This document shows, piece by piece, positions 34,045 to 44,741 of a DNA stretch of 64,000 nucleotides. How positions within the stretch are numbered: the first letter of the stretch is position 1; every line of letters begins with the position of its first letter. Made by a program: the position numbers and the translations under genes. The stretch is from Misgurnus anguillicaudatus (taxonomy: Eukaryota; Chordata; Actinopteri; Cypriniformes; Cobitidae): positions 34,563,501 through 34,627,500 of the forward strand of contig NC_073340.2 in assembly GCF_027580225.2 (NCBI RefSeq), written 5' to 3'. The notes below the pieces were generated by a model. The model made no database searches. It was not told the DNA's origin and worked only from the letters and a program-made list of their open reading frames with translations.

Positions 34045-35243
34045 ATGGTGAGCAAGGAAGCCGGCAAATGCGTGCTCACCAATTCCGAGTCCGACTCGGA
34101 GGCAGCGACGGCTTCTATGGCCCTGGAGGTCAAAGGGCCGTCGGACGACAGTCGGCACGTACGCAAGCGCAACAAAGCCCTTCAGGTACGCTTCAAGGAC
34201 ATCTGCGATGCCCAAAACGAACAGGCGGCTGCGGCTCGTGGAGGGAAGCCCGTTTCTTATAAGGTGGCTTATCGCAAGTACATGACTGTGCCGGCTCGGC
34301 GGTCTATTCCCAACGTCACCAAAAGTACTGGAGTGCAAACATCGCCGGATCTTAAAAAGCGTTACCAGACTTTTCCATTCGAGAGAAAGAAAGGCCACAC
34401 GGTCAAGCACGCCGCTGCTGTGGAAAGCAGTAAAGATCATGATGACGGGTTTGTTATTGACGTAAAGCGTGCAAAAGCTACAGAAGGGGGGGGACATAAC
34501 GTGAGAAAAACCCGAGCATTATTGCACACCAGCAAGTGCATCGCAACCATCGAACAACATCCACCAACCAGGGACTGTACAGAAAGAGCAAACGCACTGT
34601 GTTCGGACGCTTTGGTTTTACCTTGTCCGACAGACGGGACAGCAGCGGGAACGAACAACTCGGACTATCAGATCTGTAGCGTTAGAAGTAAACACAGCAA
34701 GGGCTTCCAGACGGACTCGGAAATGGATCGCTCAGGCAAGCTGCAGTTGTTGAACTCCACGGACAGCAGTGGGAATATCCTCCAGGACACGTCATCTAAA
34801 GTATCAGGACCCATCACGTGGAACTCTCTTACGCAAGTGGAATGCTTGGAGAGTCCGACCGAGCGCAACAAACGCAAAAAGGCACTGCAGCTCAACGGCC
34901 TGCAGGCGCAGACGTTGCCACGGGCCAGCTGCACGACGCAGGTTCAATGCCACGTGGGCACACTGTCCGCTCGCCCGCTGCGTGCCATGGAGGATGCGGC
35001 TGTAGCCTCGGTCACCAATGCACCCGTTCCCATGCCGGCGCCTCCTTGCAGAGCCGGCGCAGCTTCAGGAAATCTACAAACGGATAATGAGACGTGCAAG
35101 CAGATTGTACCCGTCCATCAGGATGGGGATGTTAAAGCACAGCTCCAGGCCATGGAGAACATGATCAGCTCCAGCCAGGAAACCATTAAAGTACTGCTGG
35201 GTGTCATTCAAGAGCTGGAAAAGGGAGAAGCTCACAGAGAGGG
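34045..35243 (+). CDS. insyn2a: insyn2a, first coding exon (codons 1-399 plus two bases of 400)
   Basis: Inhibitory synaptic factor 2A (former FAM196A). The family is known as a cytoplasmic component of the inhibitory postsynaptic (gephyrin-associated) protein network. The full CDS is join(34045..35243, 43430..43501, 62788..62974), 485 aa, close to the roughly 480 aa of mammalian orthologues. The exon starts at 34040 after a TTTGTGTTGCAG acceptor, and the ATG is five bases in. Visible parts: N-terminal MVSK..GKC; a conserved basic block at residues 41-60 (KRNKALQVRFKDICDAQ); a second conserved block at 68-110 (KYMTVPARRSIPNVTKSTG); a variable middle (about 115-350); and an amphipathic coiled coil at about 362-395 (MISSSQETIKVLLGVIQEL). 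There is no signal peptide or membrane segment. The exon is GC-rich against AT-rich introns. The donor is GAGGG|GTAAGAT at 35243/35244. I recognise the family from sequence memory, and the conserved blocks leave little doubt. Confidence 0.96.
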
Positions 35244-36437
35244 GTAAGATGATCAGAACTTTATTACCCAGCATGCATTGGGGCTGCAGTGTATAATGAG
35301 AAATGATGAAAAGATGAATTATCAATCAGGTCTTCCCAAAGATAGGAATGGCATGGGGATGTACACTTCCGTCACACTACAATCCACTTGACACTTCAAC
35401 ATCTAAAAAATGGGCAAGATTTATGCACCATCTACAGTTAGTTGTGACATCAGCAATATTGACATCACCTTGATCAAACTCTGGAAATTTGGAGGAAGTT
35501 CTCCAATTCTTATCTATAAATGGCTAAATCTTTTTAATTTTCAAGAACACCAAGTTGAATCTACTCCAAATCAAGGCAAAGCCATTAAGCAATGACAAAC
35601 GCTTTTACGAGAGAAGACTTAGATACTAAAGTATTGAAGCACTTCACTAAGACAAGATTAAGAAAAAGACAAAATAAGAGGAAGTGCTTTTTGTTTGATT
35701 AGTGGTTAATGCCTTCACATCAAAGAGAATAAATGGAAAAACTACATGACTACATTGACTTCATAAAAAGTAAAAAAAAAAAACATGTCTGCACAAACGC
35801 TACAGAGTCCAACACGCCTCACGTGAAGAATGCAAATAAAAGCAGCTTGGCTGGAAAAAATAACCCATTTACATGAGCATTACATGTATCGCTGAAATGT
35901 AATCTCTGAATATTCACAGTCAGAGCCAACCAAGGATAACAAGTCTCACAGCATGACATCATGCAAATCACCCTAAACGCACACTATAAAATATTCACAT
36001 TTTACTTTCTGCCGGCTAACTAGGCATGACGTACAGATCTTTATTTATTCACAAACTGTGAAAGACTAAATGAGGCTTTTAGGAGATTTGTTTGCATGCA
36101 ATTTAAACTATGCACAAAACCGAATGTAAGATTTAAGACAGGCTTAACCTCCACAATACACATTTCTGCTGTGAAGATGACAACGCTGGAGGCCCGCTAG
36201 GATAATGATTAAAAACTGCATTAATAACCTGAACGACGACAGGTTGACTTCATCTACCTGGAGCACAATTAATGTCACAGCCAGAGTTTCATAAACAACC
36301 CACCCAGAAGATGATCAGGAAACCTGACAACATCATCATGTGGATTATTAGAGAACCATTCAACGCTGAGAATTATGAGAAAAACGTCTGATCAACAAAA
36401 CAATCCTAAAATACTATATATATAATATATATATATA
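35244..36437 (+). other. Start of insyn2a intron 2 (35244-43429), no other gene
   Basis: AT-rich, unique-looking sequence ending in an AT microsatellite (about 36414-36439) into which a Tc1 element inserted. Confidence 0.5.
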
Positions 36438-36439
36438 TA

Positions 36440-38042
36440 CAGTGGGGCAAAAAAGTATTTAGTCAGCTACCAATTGTTCAAGTTCTCACACTTAAAAAGA
36501 TGAGAGAGGCCTGTAATTTTTGTCAAAGGTACACGTCAACTATGAGAGACAAAATGAGAAAAAAAATCCAGAAAATCACATTGTCTGATTTTTTAAAGAA
36601 CTTATCTGCAAATCATGGTGAAAAATAAGTATTTGGTCAACAACAAAAGTTTATGTCAATACTTTGTTATATACCCTTTGTTGGCAATGACAGAGATCAA
36701 ACGTTTTCTGTAAGTCTCCACAAGGTTTTTACATATTGTTGCTGGTAGTTTGGCCCATTCCTCCATGCAGATCTCCTCTAGAGCAGTGATGTTTTAGGGC
36801 TGTCGCTGGGCAACTCAGATTTTCAACTCCCTCCAAAGATTTTCTATGGGGTTGAGATCTGGAGACTGGCTAGGCCACTCCAGGACCTTGAAATTATTCT
36901 TACGAAACCACTCCTTCTTTGCCTGGGCGGTATGTTTGGGATCACTGCCATACTGAAAGACCCAGCCACGTTTCATCTTCAATGCCCTTGCTGACGAAAG
37001 GAGGTTTTGAGTCAAAATCTCACGATACATGGACCCATTCATTCTTTCCTTAACTCGGATCAGTCGTCCTGGTCCCTTTGCAGAAAAACAGACCCAAAGC
37101 ATGAGGTTTCCACCCCCATGCTTCACAGGAGGTATGGTGTTCTTTGGATGCAACTCAGCATCTTTCTCCTCCAAAAACAAGAAGTTGAGTTTCTACCAAA
37201 AAGTTATGTTTTGGTTTCATCTGACCATATGACATTCTCCCACTCTTCTTCTGGATCATCCAAATGCTCTCTAGCAAACTTCAGATGGGTCCGGACATGT
37301 ACTGGCTTAAGCAGGTGGACACATCTGGCACTGCAGGAATTGAGTCCCTGGCTGCATAGTGTGTTACTGATGGTAGCCTTTGTTACTTTGGTCCCAGCTC
37401 TCTGCAGGTTATTCACTAGGTCCCCCCATGCGGTTCTGGGATTTTTGCTCACCATTCTGGTGATAATTTTTACCCTAAGGGATGAGATCTTGCGTGGAGC
37501 CCCAGATCGAGGGAGATTATCAGTGGTCTTGTATGTCTTACATTTTCTAATAATTGCTCTCACAATTGATTTCTTCACACCAAGCTGCTTACCTATTGCA
37601 GATTCAGTCTTCCCAGCCTGGTGCAGATCTACAATTTTGTTTCTGGTGTCCTTTGACAGCTCTTTGGTCTTGGCCATAGTTGAGTTTGCATTCTGACTGT
37701 TTTAGGTTGTGGACAGGTGTCTTTTATACTGCTAACAAGTTCAAACAGGTGCCATTAATACAGGTAACAAGTGGAGGACAGAGGATCCTCTTAAAGAAAA
37801 AGTTACAGGTCTGTGAGAGAAAGAAATCTTGCTTTTTTGTTATTGACCAAATACTTATTTTCCACCGTAGATTGCAGATAGATTCTTAGAGGATCGGACG
37901 GTGTGATTTTCTGGATTTTTTTCCTCATTTTGTCTCTCGTGGTTGAGGTGTGCCTGTGATGAAGGTTGCAGGCCCCTCTCATCTTTTTAAGTGGGAGAAC
38001 TTGCACAATTGGTGGTTGACTAAATACTTTTTTGCCCCACTG
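36440..38042 (-). mobile_element. Tc1-type transposon, 1603 bp, full length but dead
   Basis: Inverted termini CAGTGGGGCAAAAAAGTATT and AATACTTTTTTGCCCCACTG are exact over 20 bp. The arms continue (GTTCTCACACTTAAAAAGATG and its inverse near 37980-38003). TA on each side (36438-36439, 38043-38044) is the Tc1/mariner target. It lies antisense in insyn2a intron 2. Confidence 0.96.
36656..37677 (-). pseudogene. Tc1 transposase pseudogene
   Basis: About 340 codons on the - strand, the usual Tc1 length. The N-terminal helix-turn-helix (about residues 25-45, [18 protein letters not shown]) and the first catalytic Asp (VIWSDET) are present. The frame is then broken by TAA at 37204-37206 and by a one-base shift near 37160-37175. 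The second half ([17 protein letters not shown]) runs to NPIENLW, which holds the Glu. At the position of the second catalytic Asp, 34 residues before that Glu, the protein has Gly (FQYGSDPKH). Two more stops follow at 36815-36817 and 36794-36796. It cannot make an active enzyme. Confidence 0.95.
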
Positions 38043-38745
38043 TATATAATAATAAAAAGTTTAGCATTCATAGACAAAACCATGACACAAAATGAATGGT
38101 CTGTCTCAGAGAGTAGAAGCTGTCTAACACCTAAGCACTTTTTAATGGTTACTGCTTTTCCAAGCATTACAATTTAAACTGTTAATATATTACCTGCGCT
38201 GCACGCTGACTTTCTTTTTTATAGCTCACAACTGAAGATGTGCATTTCTTACAAAGCAGAAACAGTTAATGATTGTGTGGATATGAAACATTAGACTCAC
38301 AATCTCAAAAATCTCATTCGCTCGACAGATGACTGAGCGTCTGGATGGAGTACTGCAGGTGAAATGTCTTCAAAATTACATCTGTTATATCCAGACATGA
38401 TGAAGCGCTATCAGTTCACAAAAGTACAAACCAGAAACATTTTCCTCACATACAGTCCACCTCCACCAGTTTTGTTGTTTTAGCAAAGTTTTAATGTCCA
38501 TTCATACAGTATATATCAAAATACAAACACAATAATTTTCAAAGTGCAAACATTTCCCAGAAACGGTTTAACATGTCCATTTAAAATCCTAGATTTTTCT
38601 CTAGAGTGAAATGGTCTGTTATTACCTTATTTGGAAGGGTCATGAATAATAAAGTTAAGCTCTGCTCTGATTGGCTGTTTCACAGAGCAGCTCATTTTAG
38701 TAGCTCTGTGTGTGTGTAAATACCTTATGTTTGAGCCTGTATCAG

Positions 38746-39078
38746 TAAAAATATCTAAAAATTCTTAAATTAAGATGCATTTTTGGTGAGCAAAATGACC
38801 TAGGAAAAACGTTTCGTTTTTAGACAAAAATATCAAATTTAAGTGAATTTGTGCTTAAAACAAGCAAAAAAAAAAAATCTGCCAAAGGAATAAGATAACT
38901 TTTCTTGAATTAAGTGTTTATGAAAATGGTTAACTTAATTCAAGAAAAGATTTCTTATTTCATTGGCAAATATTTTTGCTTGTTTTAAACACTAACACTT
39001 TAATTCAAGAATTTTAAGATATTTTTACTGAAAACAAAAGAAAAATACTAAGTAAGAAATTCATTTTTTTGCAGTGTA
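38746..39078. mobile_element. CACTGCAAAAAA-type MITE, copy 1 (left end decayed)
   Basis: AAAATATCTAAAAATTCTTA at the left, and on the right its inverse, TTTTTACTGAAAACAAAAG...TTTTTTTGCAGTG. Long AT-rich inverted arms (TTAATTCAAGAAAAGATTTC and its inverse). Confidence 0.65.
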
Positions 39079-39118
39079 CCTTTTGATCCATACTGAAAAC
39101 CCCCACAAATAAACGTAC

Positions 39119-39869
39119 ACCGCAAAAAATGATTTTCAAGAAAAAAATTCTTAGTATTTTTGTCTTGTTTTCAGTAAAAATATAAAAAAATTCTTAAATT
39201 AAGATGATTTTTCTTGGTTAGGAAAACGACCCAAGAAAATAAGTTTAGTTTTTAGATCAAAAATATCAAATTTTAGTGATTTTGTGCATAGAAAAGCAAA
39301 ACAATCTTCAATTTTTCATTGAATTTGGTGTTTAAGAAAAATGTTCAAGATTTTTGCTTACCCCATTGCCAGATTTTTTGCTTGTTTTATGCACAAAATT
39401 ACGGAGCCCCTAAGGGGACATGGAGCAAAAATTAAATAAAGTTTAGTTTGCATGCGCACCTGAAATTATTGGTTGTGCACGTGAAACTATCGGGTGCGCA
39501 CGTAAAACTATTGCGTGTTCACGTAAAACACGCAATAGTTTCATATGCACACGCGAAAGTTTCACGTGAGCATGTGAAACTAAACTTTTTTTAAAATTCT
39601 GCACATGAAGGTTTTGCGTGAGCACATTAAAGTTTCACGTGAGCACATGAAACTAAACTTTCGATTTTTTTACTCCAATGTCACCTTAGGGGCTCGGTAC
39701 AAAATCACTTAAATTTGATATTTTTGGTCTAAAACTTGACTTATTTTCTTAGGTCGTTTCTGCTCATCAAGAAAAAGCATTTTAATTAAAAAAAATTTTT
39801 TTTATATTTTTACTGAAAACAAGACAAAAATACTAAGATTTTTTTTCTTGAAAATTATTTTTTTGCAGT
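39119..39869. mobile_element. CACTGCAAAAAA-type MITE, copy 2, interrupted
   Basis: Left CACCGCAAAAAATGATTTTC and TTTTGTCTTGTTTTCAGTAA; right TACTGAAAACAAGACAAAAA to TTTTTTTGCAGTG. AAACGT occurs at both edges (with one extra base on the left). Interrupted at 39400-39698. Confidence 0.75.
39400..39698. mobile_element. MITE with GGAGCCCCTAAGGGG ends, nested
   Basis: Ends ACGGAGCCCCTAAGGGGACA and TGTCACCTTAGGGGCTCGGT, flanked by ACAAAAT (39393-39399, 39699-39705). The interior is a set of variants of GCACGTGAAACTA in both orientations, inverted about the ACGCAATAG pair near 39510-39535. Confidence 0.8.
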
Positions 39870-40254
39870 GAAACGTCAATAGTAGAACTTCAGGCTTAAT
39901 GCTAACATACAGCATTAACTAGCATATAGCATTAACTAGCATGTAACGCTAGCTCAGCAGTCACAACTTTGTTTTTAGCATTGTAACAACATTGTACTTA
40001 ATTTAATTTGTAATTTAATGTTGGGGCATACATCACGGTTGGTGTTATGTTGAGATTGGTCTGTTTTTCAAAGGTCTTTTGTATGCACAAAGTTAAGTTT
40101 TACATAAAAAGGAGAAAATAATCGTGTTTAATGCTTATCATATGTCATTACCATGTACAGAGCTCTTATTATTCATATATGTCTAGATAAATACAGTTTT
40201 ACATTATACTACACCTTTAACATATACTTCTATATATTTTACACTTACGTTATT
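39870..40254. other. Intron 2, small tandem repeat only
   Basis: 39898-39945 repeats a GCATTAACTAGCATATA-like 18-bp unit about three times. Otherwise nothing seen. Confidence 0.5.
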
Positions 40255-40405
40255 AATTTATGCATTCAGCAGATGCTACCATCCAAAGCAACTTATAGTG
40301 CATTCAAGCTACACCTTTTTTAGTATGCGTGTTCACTGGGAATCGTACCTGTGACCATTTTTTCCCAGCTAATGCAATGCTTTACAAAGCTACAGGAACA
40401 AAGCT
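40255..40405 (-). mobile_element. tRNA-derived SINE, - strand
   Basis: Read on the - strand: a tRNA-like head with GGTACGATTCCCAGTGAACA (box B-like, degenerate), then TTGAATGCACTATAAGTTGC and ATCTGCTGAATGCATAAAT, the conserved SINE tail also seen at 58393-58520. Confidence 0.75.
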
Positions 40406-40589
40406 GTGTCTAAGTCTTGAAAAGTTATTTATTTAAAATTGTTTAGCACTAATTCATAATTATAGCTAGTTAGACATAGCACCTTTGTCACCAAAAGCTT
40501 TTGTATCCATTCAAATGTTTATCAAGCAGCCGTCCTATCACTGTCATCTATCTGCAGCCTCATAATGGAGGTCTTTTGTGTGAAACTTC

Positions 40590-41045
40590 CATCACAAATC
40601 TCTCTGTCAGTACACGATATAATCCACTACCTCTCTACATTACTCACACAATGCCTCCCGCACTGAGCCAGCTGCTCCGGAGGGCACGGTATGCCTTTGA
40701 GACTGGCTCGTATCTATTGGCAGCGGTACCTAGCGGCAAACATTATTCCAGCCTTCTTGCCGCCCTCCTGTCAAACCCGAGGCTCCGAGCGGCGGGCCTA
40801 TACATCACTGTCCCCATTAGCCACTGAAACACTGCTCAGATAAACCCCACGCATCAGCAAACAGCACTTCACATGCGCTCATTAGGGACAAAATGGCCGT
40901 CAGTAACCCACTCTTTGTCACGACGAGCCCAGAAGTTTGACCTTTTTAGGAGGCTGGTGCAGAGCTCCGGGGCGGCCATGCGCCAAAGACACGGAGAGAT
41001 CATCATTAATGGCCGATCTGTGACAGCGTGAGACGCCACTTAAAT
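40590..41045. other. Repeat-free GC-balanced block in intron 2, candidate conserved noncoding element
   Basis: This stands out from the AT-rich intron by composition and lack of any transposon mark. A 108-codon + frame crosses part of it but has no recognisable domain and no splice logic with insyn2a. Enhancer-like conservation is an inference only. Confidence 0.35.
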
Positions 41046-41648
41046 AATCTCTGGACTGCTGTCACTGAGTAAAAGTGAGTCAGACGGATACAGAGAGAGA
41101 GAGTCTGAGGATGTTTACAAAACAGTTTTTCTCTGAGATTAGTTTGCATGGCTGGTGAGCATGGAGGGATGTGATGCATGATATGGAAGGATGTAGTGTT
41201 ATTTAGGCAACTGTTTTGAAGGCAAACCAACCTAATTTGCAAATAATAACCTGATGCCACAATCACATAACCATGATAAATTGGCTATTACGTGCAAAGC
41301 AATTGCATGTGCGAGTAATACCTAGGTTGTTAGGGACTCCTGATTATGTAATAAACAAGGTTGCGCTGGCGCTTCACACGGCTAATGCAAGTACATATTG
41401 TTTACTTACTTTTTGTGAAAATGATGATTTTGTGCGCGTAGGTGTGCGCGACAAAATTACGTCAACACGGAGTGGGCGGTCGTGCATGTGTGGTGTTCAC
41501 AGCAATTTTTGTAACCGCGCGTGTGGCTCCGCATCCGAAAATGATGACTTTGAGGCAATTCTGTCCGAGCAGCCAAGCCTGTGATGTATCTCTTTAATCA
41601 ACCCATAAAAAAACAATGTATATACTATTTATCTGACACTCTTTTGTG
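41046..41648. other. Intron 2, no gene seen
   Basis: The 103-codon frame at 41273-41584 is not recognisable as a protein. The CpG-containing stretch 41410-41540 may be part of an unclassified element. Confidence 0.4.
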
Positions 41649-42073
41649 GCATTCACACCAGACGCCGAAGGGGTGGCAAGCACGAGTGATTTACATGTTA
41701 TGTCAATGCAAAGACGCAAATAGGCATCCTGCGGCGTGGTACCCTGGAATGACGAGGTGCGAAAGGCGGCTGAACTCGTATATGGCGTTACGTGCGAATT
41801 GAGCGTTGCCGCGGAAAATGCGCGAGTTGAAAAATCAGAACTTTCGCAGATATTCGCGCTGAGTCAACCAATTAGGATCTTGCTCTAGTAGTGACGTGAT
41901 TACAGGGAGCGAGCGGAGTCGCAGAGGCCACTCCCTTGACGCGAATTTCCACGTGAATGTCTCGAATGACTTGAAATTCATGCGCGAATAAAGTGAGTAA
42001 ACTCAAAATGTTCAAGCATCCAACTACGAGCGAATAGCGCATTTTGCCGCCTCTACCGCAGCTGGTGTGAACA
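41649..42073. mobile_element. Harbinger-like MITE related to 9919-10693
   Basis: Ends GCATTCACACCAGACGCCG and GCAGCTGGTGTGAACACGA are inverted. It shares CAAGCACGAGTGATTTACA, GCAAATAGGCATCCTGC and GTGACGTGATTACAGG with the 9.9-kb copy. Confidence 0.75.
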
Positions 42074-43429
42074 CGAATTATTTTACATATGATTCAGAAT
42101 TGTTGGCTTATATTTGGATTGAATGAACCACTGGATGAGGAATACGAAACAAATGTTGCGATTTCTCTATTTTTTGTTTAGTAAAAATGTTAATGAAATG
42201 ACATATTTAAGAGATTGTTGTTTTATTCATGTTCTCATATTTATATATCAAGCTCTGATGTTACAATCCTCTTTTTTGTGTTTCTTTGTGGACTCGATTG
42301 CTCGAGTCGCCCCCTGTCAGTTAAAAAAAATAGTGCAACAGCGATCAGCAGAGGCTTGCATTGTGGATCAAAGTGATTGTAAACATCCAAAAAGATCTGA
42401 CAAGTAAAAAGCTGTAAACTAGAACTTTAGTTTGGTTAACAAACTTCTCTGTTTCCCCTCGAGCTCGCACTACTTTAAGTGAGGATTATTGCACATTTCC
42501 CGCAGATATGATATCATCTCATCGCTAGAAACCAGAGAATTGTGGGAACAAATCTTGCCTACAGTAAAGTCTATACTGGATGTACATAAAAAAACAAAAA
42601 AAAAGCCTGTGAATGCGGCAGTCAGATTATATTTCAGTGTCCATCTGTAACCTGGAGGGTTAAGTGTGTATTAACATCAGATCCTAATGCACATCAGTTT
42701 ATTACAAATCTGCATGGATCTCCAATGATTATATAAACTCTGTATGTGGCCAACCTAAAATAAAAAATGTAATAAAAAAAACATTTGAAGTGTCAAAGGT
42801 GCATTCATGACACAAAGCATTAAAGCGCATTTAGTCTGAACGAAAGCGTTGACTGGAGGCCAGACTACTATCATACAACATCACTGTCTGACCTCATTGA
42901 TGTTGTATCACCAATATCTAATCCAAAGCCTTCAACAGAGGAATTTAGACAGCAAAAGCAGCATCTTTCTATAGCCGGATTGGTAGAACAGGGCATTAGC
43001 AGTACAAAAGGTAATGGGTTCGATCCTCAGGGAACACACATACTGATAAAATGTATAGCGTGCATAAAAGTGACAAATTCATGTATCAGCACACTTTATG
43101 CATGCACGCGCATCTCTAAATAGTTCAAACGAGCACAAGCACATCATTTTGTGCCCTGACATTTCTGCAGCATTCACAAACAAAACACATAGAATTGCAA
43201 AGCTATTATTGTGGCCTCATTTCTGATTACACTCACAAACACAGTGAGTGTCCTCTACAGGACAGCGGGTGTAGAGAATGCTAACACATCTCTCCCGCCG
43301 CGAGCATTGACCGCGAGCTGATAATGAGAAACAACAGAGCGAATGAGACAGGCGGTGAACGGGTAGGTGGAGCGGCCGTACGGCCTGTGTAATGACTCTC
43401 TCTCTGTCTCTCTCTCCATCTTCACACAG
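42074..43429 (+). other. End of insyn2a intron 2
   Basis: Apart from a SINE at 42968-43100, no repeat was recognised. 43240-43400, directly upstream of the 72-nt exon, is GC-balanced and unique-looking. A CT-rich tract (43395-43420) precedes the acceptor. Confidence 0.45.
42968..43100 (+). mobile_element. tRNA-derived SINE fragment
   Basis: CAGGGCATTAGCAGTACAAA then GGTAATGGGTTCGATCCTCA (box B-like GGTTCGATCC), followed by the family's GGGAACACACATACTGATAA. The tail is degraded. Confidence 0.75.
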
Positions 43430-43501
43430 ACTCTCCTATCGGACCGGACAGGACACGGTCAACTGCGACACGTGTCGGAACAGCGCATGCATTATTTACA
43501 G
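43430..43501 (+). CDS. insyn2a: insyn2a, second coding exon (72 nt)
   Basis: This exon carries the last base of codon 400, residues 401-423 and two bases of codon 424. It is preceded by a CT-rich tract and CACACAG (AG at 43428-43429) and followed by AG|GTTGGT. The translation LSYRTGQDTVNCDTCRNSA continues the conserved C-terminal part of the family and includes a cysteine cluster at residues 412, 415 and 420. Both flanking introns are phase 2 and the exon is 72 nt long, so it could be skipped without a frame change. It is far too short for an ORF search and was found from the splice sites and family identity. Confidence 0.95.
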
Positions 43502-44150
43502 GTTGGTTGCGGTACTTTGTTTTGTTAAGCTGGAGAGGTGTGCTACACTGATTAATGTCGTCTAGTTGATCCCCACCTCCCCGAAGCCCATCTATGTGAG
43601 GGCCACTATTTATTTAAAAACTACCCCAAAAATAAATCATCTACTTTAAAAGCTTCACAAAGGTATCACATATATAAAAAAAGATTCCTAAAATGTTATT
43701 TGTTAGGCTGTATGGCTGCATGAAGAATCTTCTTTCTGATGCACAAAAGGTTCTTTAAAGGTTACAAGTTTGTATTTCAAGTTATGAATGCTTTATTAAT
43801 AATCCCAGTATGCAAAGTGTGCCGTTCAATCATTTTAAACCAGCTTAGAGAGTAAAGGTGACAAACGCTCATTTTCCTGTGTGTCTGAAGGTCAGATTGT
43901 TCAACAGCTCTGTAAGTGTGTTTCTGTCTCTAGTGCATAAAGGAGCATCGTGTGTGAAGATCGCAGGAGTGATTCGGTCCATATACTGTATGTGTGTGTG
44001 TGTGTGTGTGCCCTAGGGATTCTGGGTAAATGACAGGTAGTAATATCCTTGGATATTAGATTGGAGAGCTCGGAAAACAAGTTTTTTTCATTGAATAACA
44101 TGTTAGATTTTTGCGCGTCCCTTATTTTTTGTACAAATATCTAAAATTCT
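43502..44150 (+). other. Start of insyn2a intron 3 (43502-62787)
   Basis: Includes a TG microsatellite at 43989-44010. No gene seen. Confidence 0.5.
43989..44010. repeat. (TG)n microsatellite, about 11 units
   Basis: Uninterrupted TG run after GTATG. Confidence 0.95.
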
Positions 44151-44690
44151 TAAAGGTGCAGTGTGTAATTTTTAGAAGGATCTCTTGACAGAAATGCAAT
44201 ATTATATACAAAATTACATTATCATGTGTGTATAAAGACCTTCTTATAATGAATCATTATGTTTTATTACCTTAGAATGAGATGTTTTTATCTACATGTA
44301 CAAGGTTCCCCTTACGTGGAAGTCGACATTTTGTGCCACCACGTTTCTACAGAAGCCCTTAACGGACAAACATTTTTGTCTCCGACGATGACATGTTTTT
44401 TTCGGTGGCGGCTACTGTAGCTTCTCAATGCGTTTCGAAAGCGAGAGGTGAGCAGTGGGCTGAGCCGTTGGTTGCAATTCTTAACCTCATCACAAGATGC
44501 CAGTAAAATTTACATACTGCATCTTTAAATCAAGATGTATTTTCTTGATGAGCAAAATGACTAGTCTAGTTTTTAGACAATTTAAGTAAATTTGTGCTTA
44601 AAACATGCAAAAAAAATCTTCCAATGGGATACGAAATGTTTCTTGATTTATTTCTTGAATTAAGTGTTTAAGGAAAAAAAATTAAGATTT
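44125..44690. mobile_element. CACTGCAAAAAA-type MITE, copy 3, interrupted
   Basis: TACAAATATCTAAAATTCTT, interrupted, then AATCAAGATGTATTTTCTTG and the usual ACATGCAAAAAAAATCTTCC. The ends are decayed. Confidence 0.6.
44154..44524. mobile_element. TTAA-flanked MITE, AGGTGCAGTGTGTAA family, 371 bp
   Basis: Ends AGGTGCAGTGTGTAATTTTT and AAAATTTACATACTGCATCT are inverted and flanked by exact TTAA (44150-44153, 44525-44528). Removing it restores the AAATTCTTAAATCAAGATG consensus of the host MITE. Confidence 0.9.
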
Positions 44691-44741
44691 GGCAATTTTT
44701 TTGCACTTTGACTTCAGACAATTTTTTGTGGCATTTTATTT

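Noticed and set aside
37007..37696. 229-codon + strand frame
   Set aside because: It is the antisense shadow of the Tc1 transposase pseudogene.
39443..39625. - strand frame with His-Val-Lys-Leu repeats
   Set aside because: Arises from the CACGTGAAACTA repeats inside the MITE at 39400-39698.
40501..40827. 108-codon + strand frame in intron 2
   Set aside because: No recognisable domain. No splice sites would join it to insyn2a in frame. Better explained as a noncoding, possibly conserved block.
41273..41584. 103-codon + strand frame with cysteines
   Set aside because: No known pattern (not a zinc finger or disulfide signature). It sits next to Harbinger-like DNA.
42968..43045. Possible tRNA gene (box B-like GGTTCGATCC)
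   Set aside because: No cloverleaf or acceptor stem. The flanking sequence matches the body of a tRNA-derived SINE.
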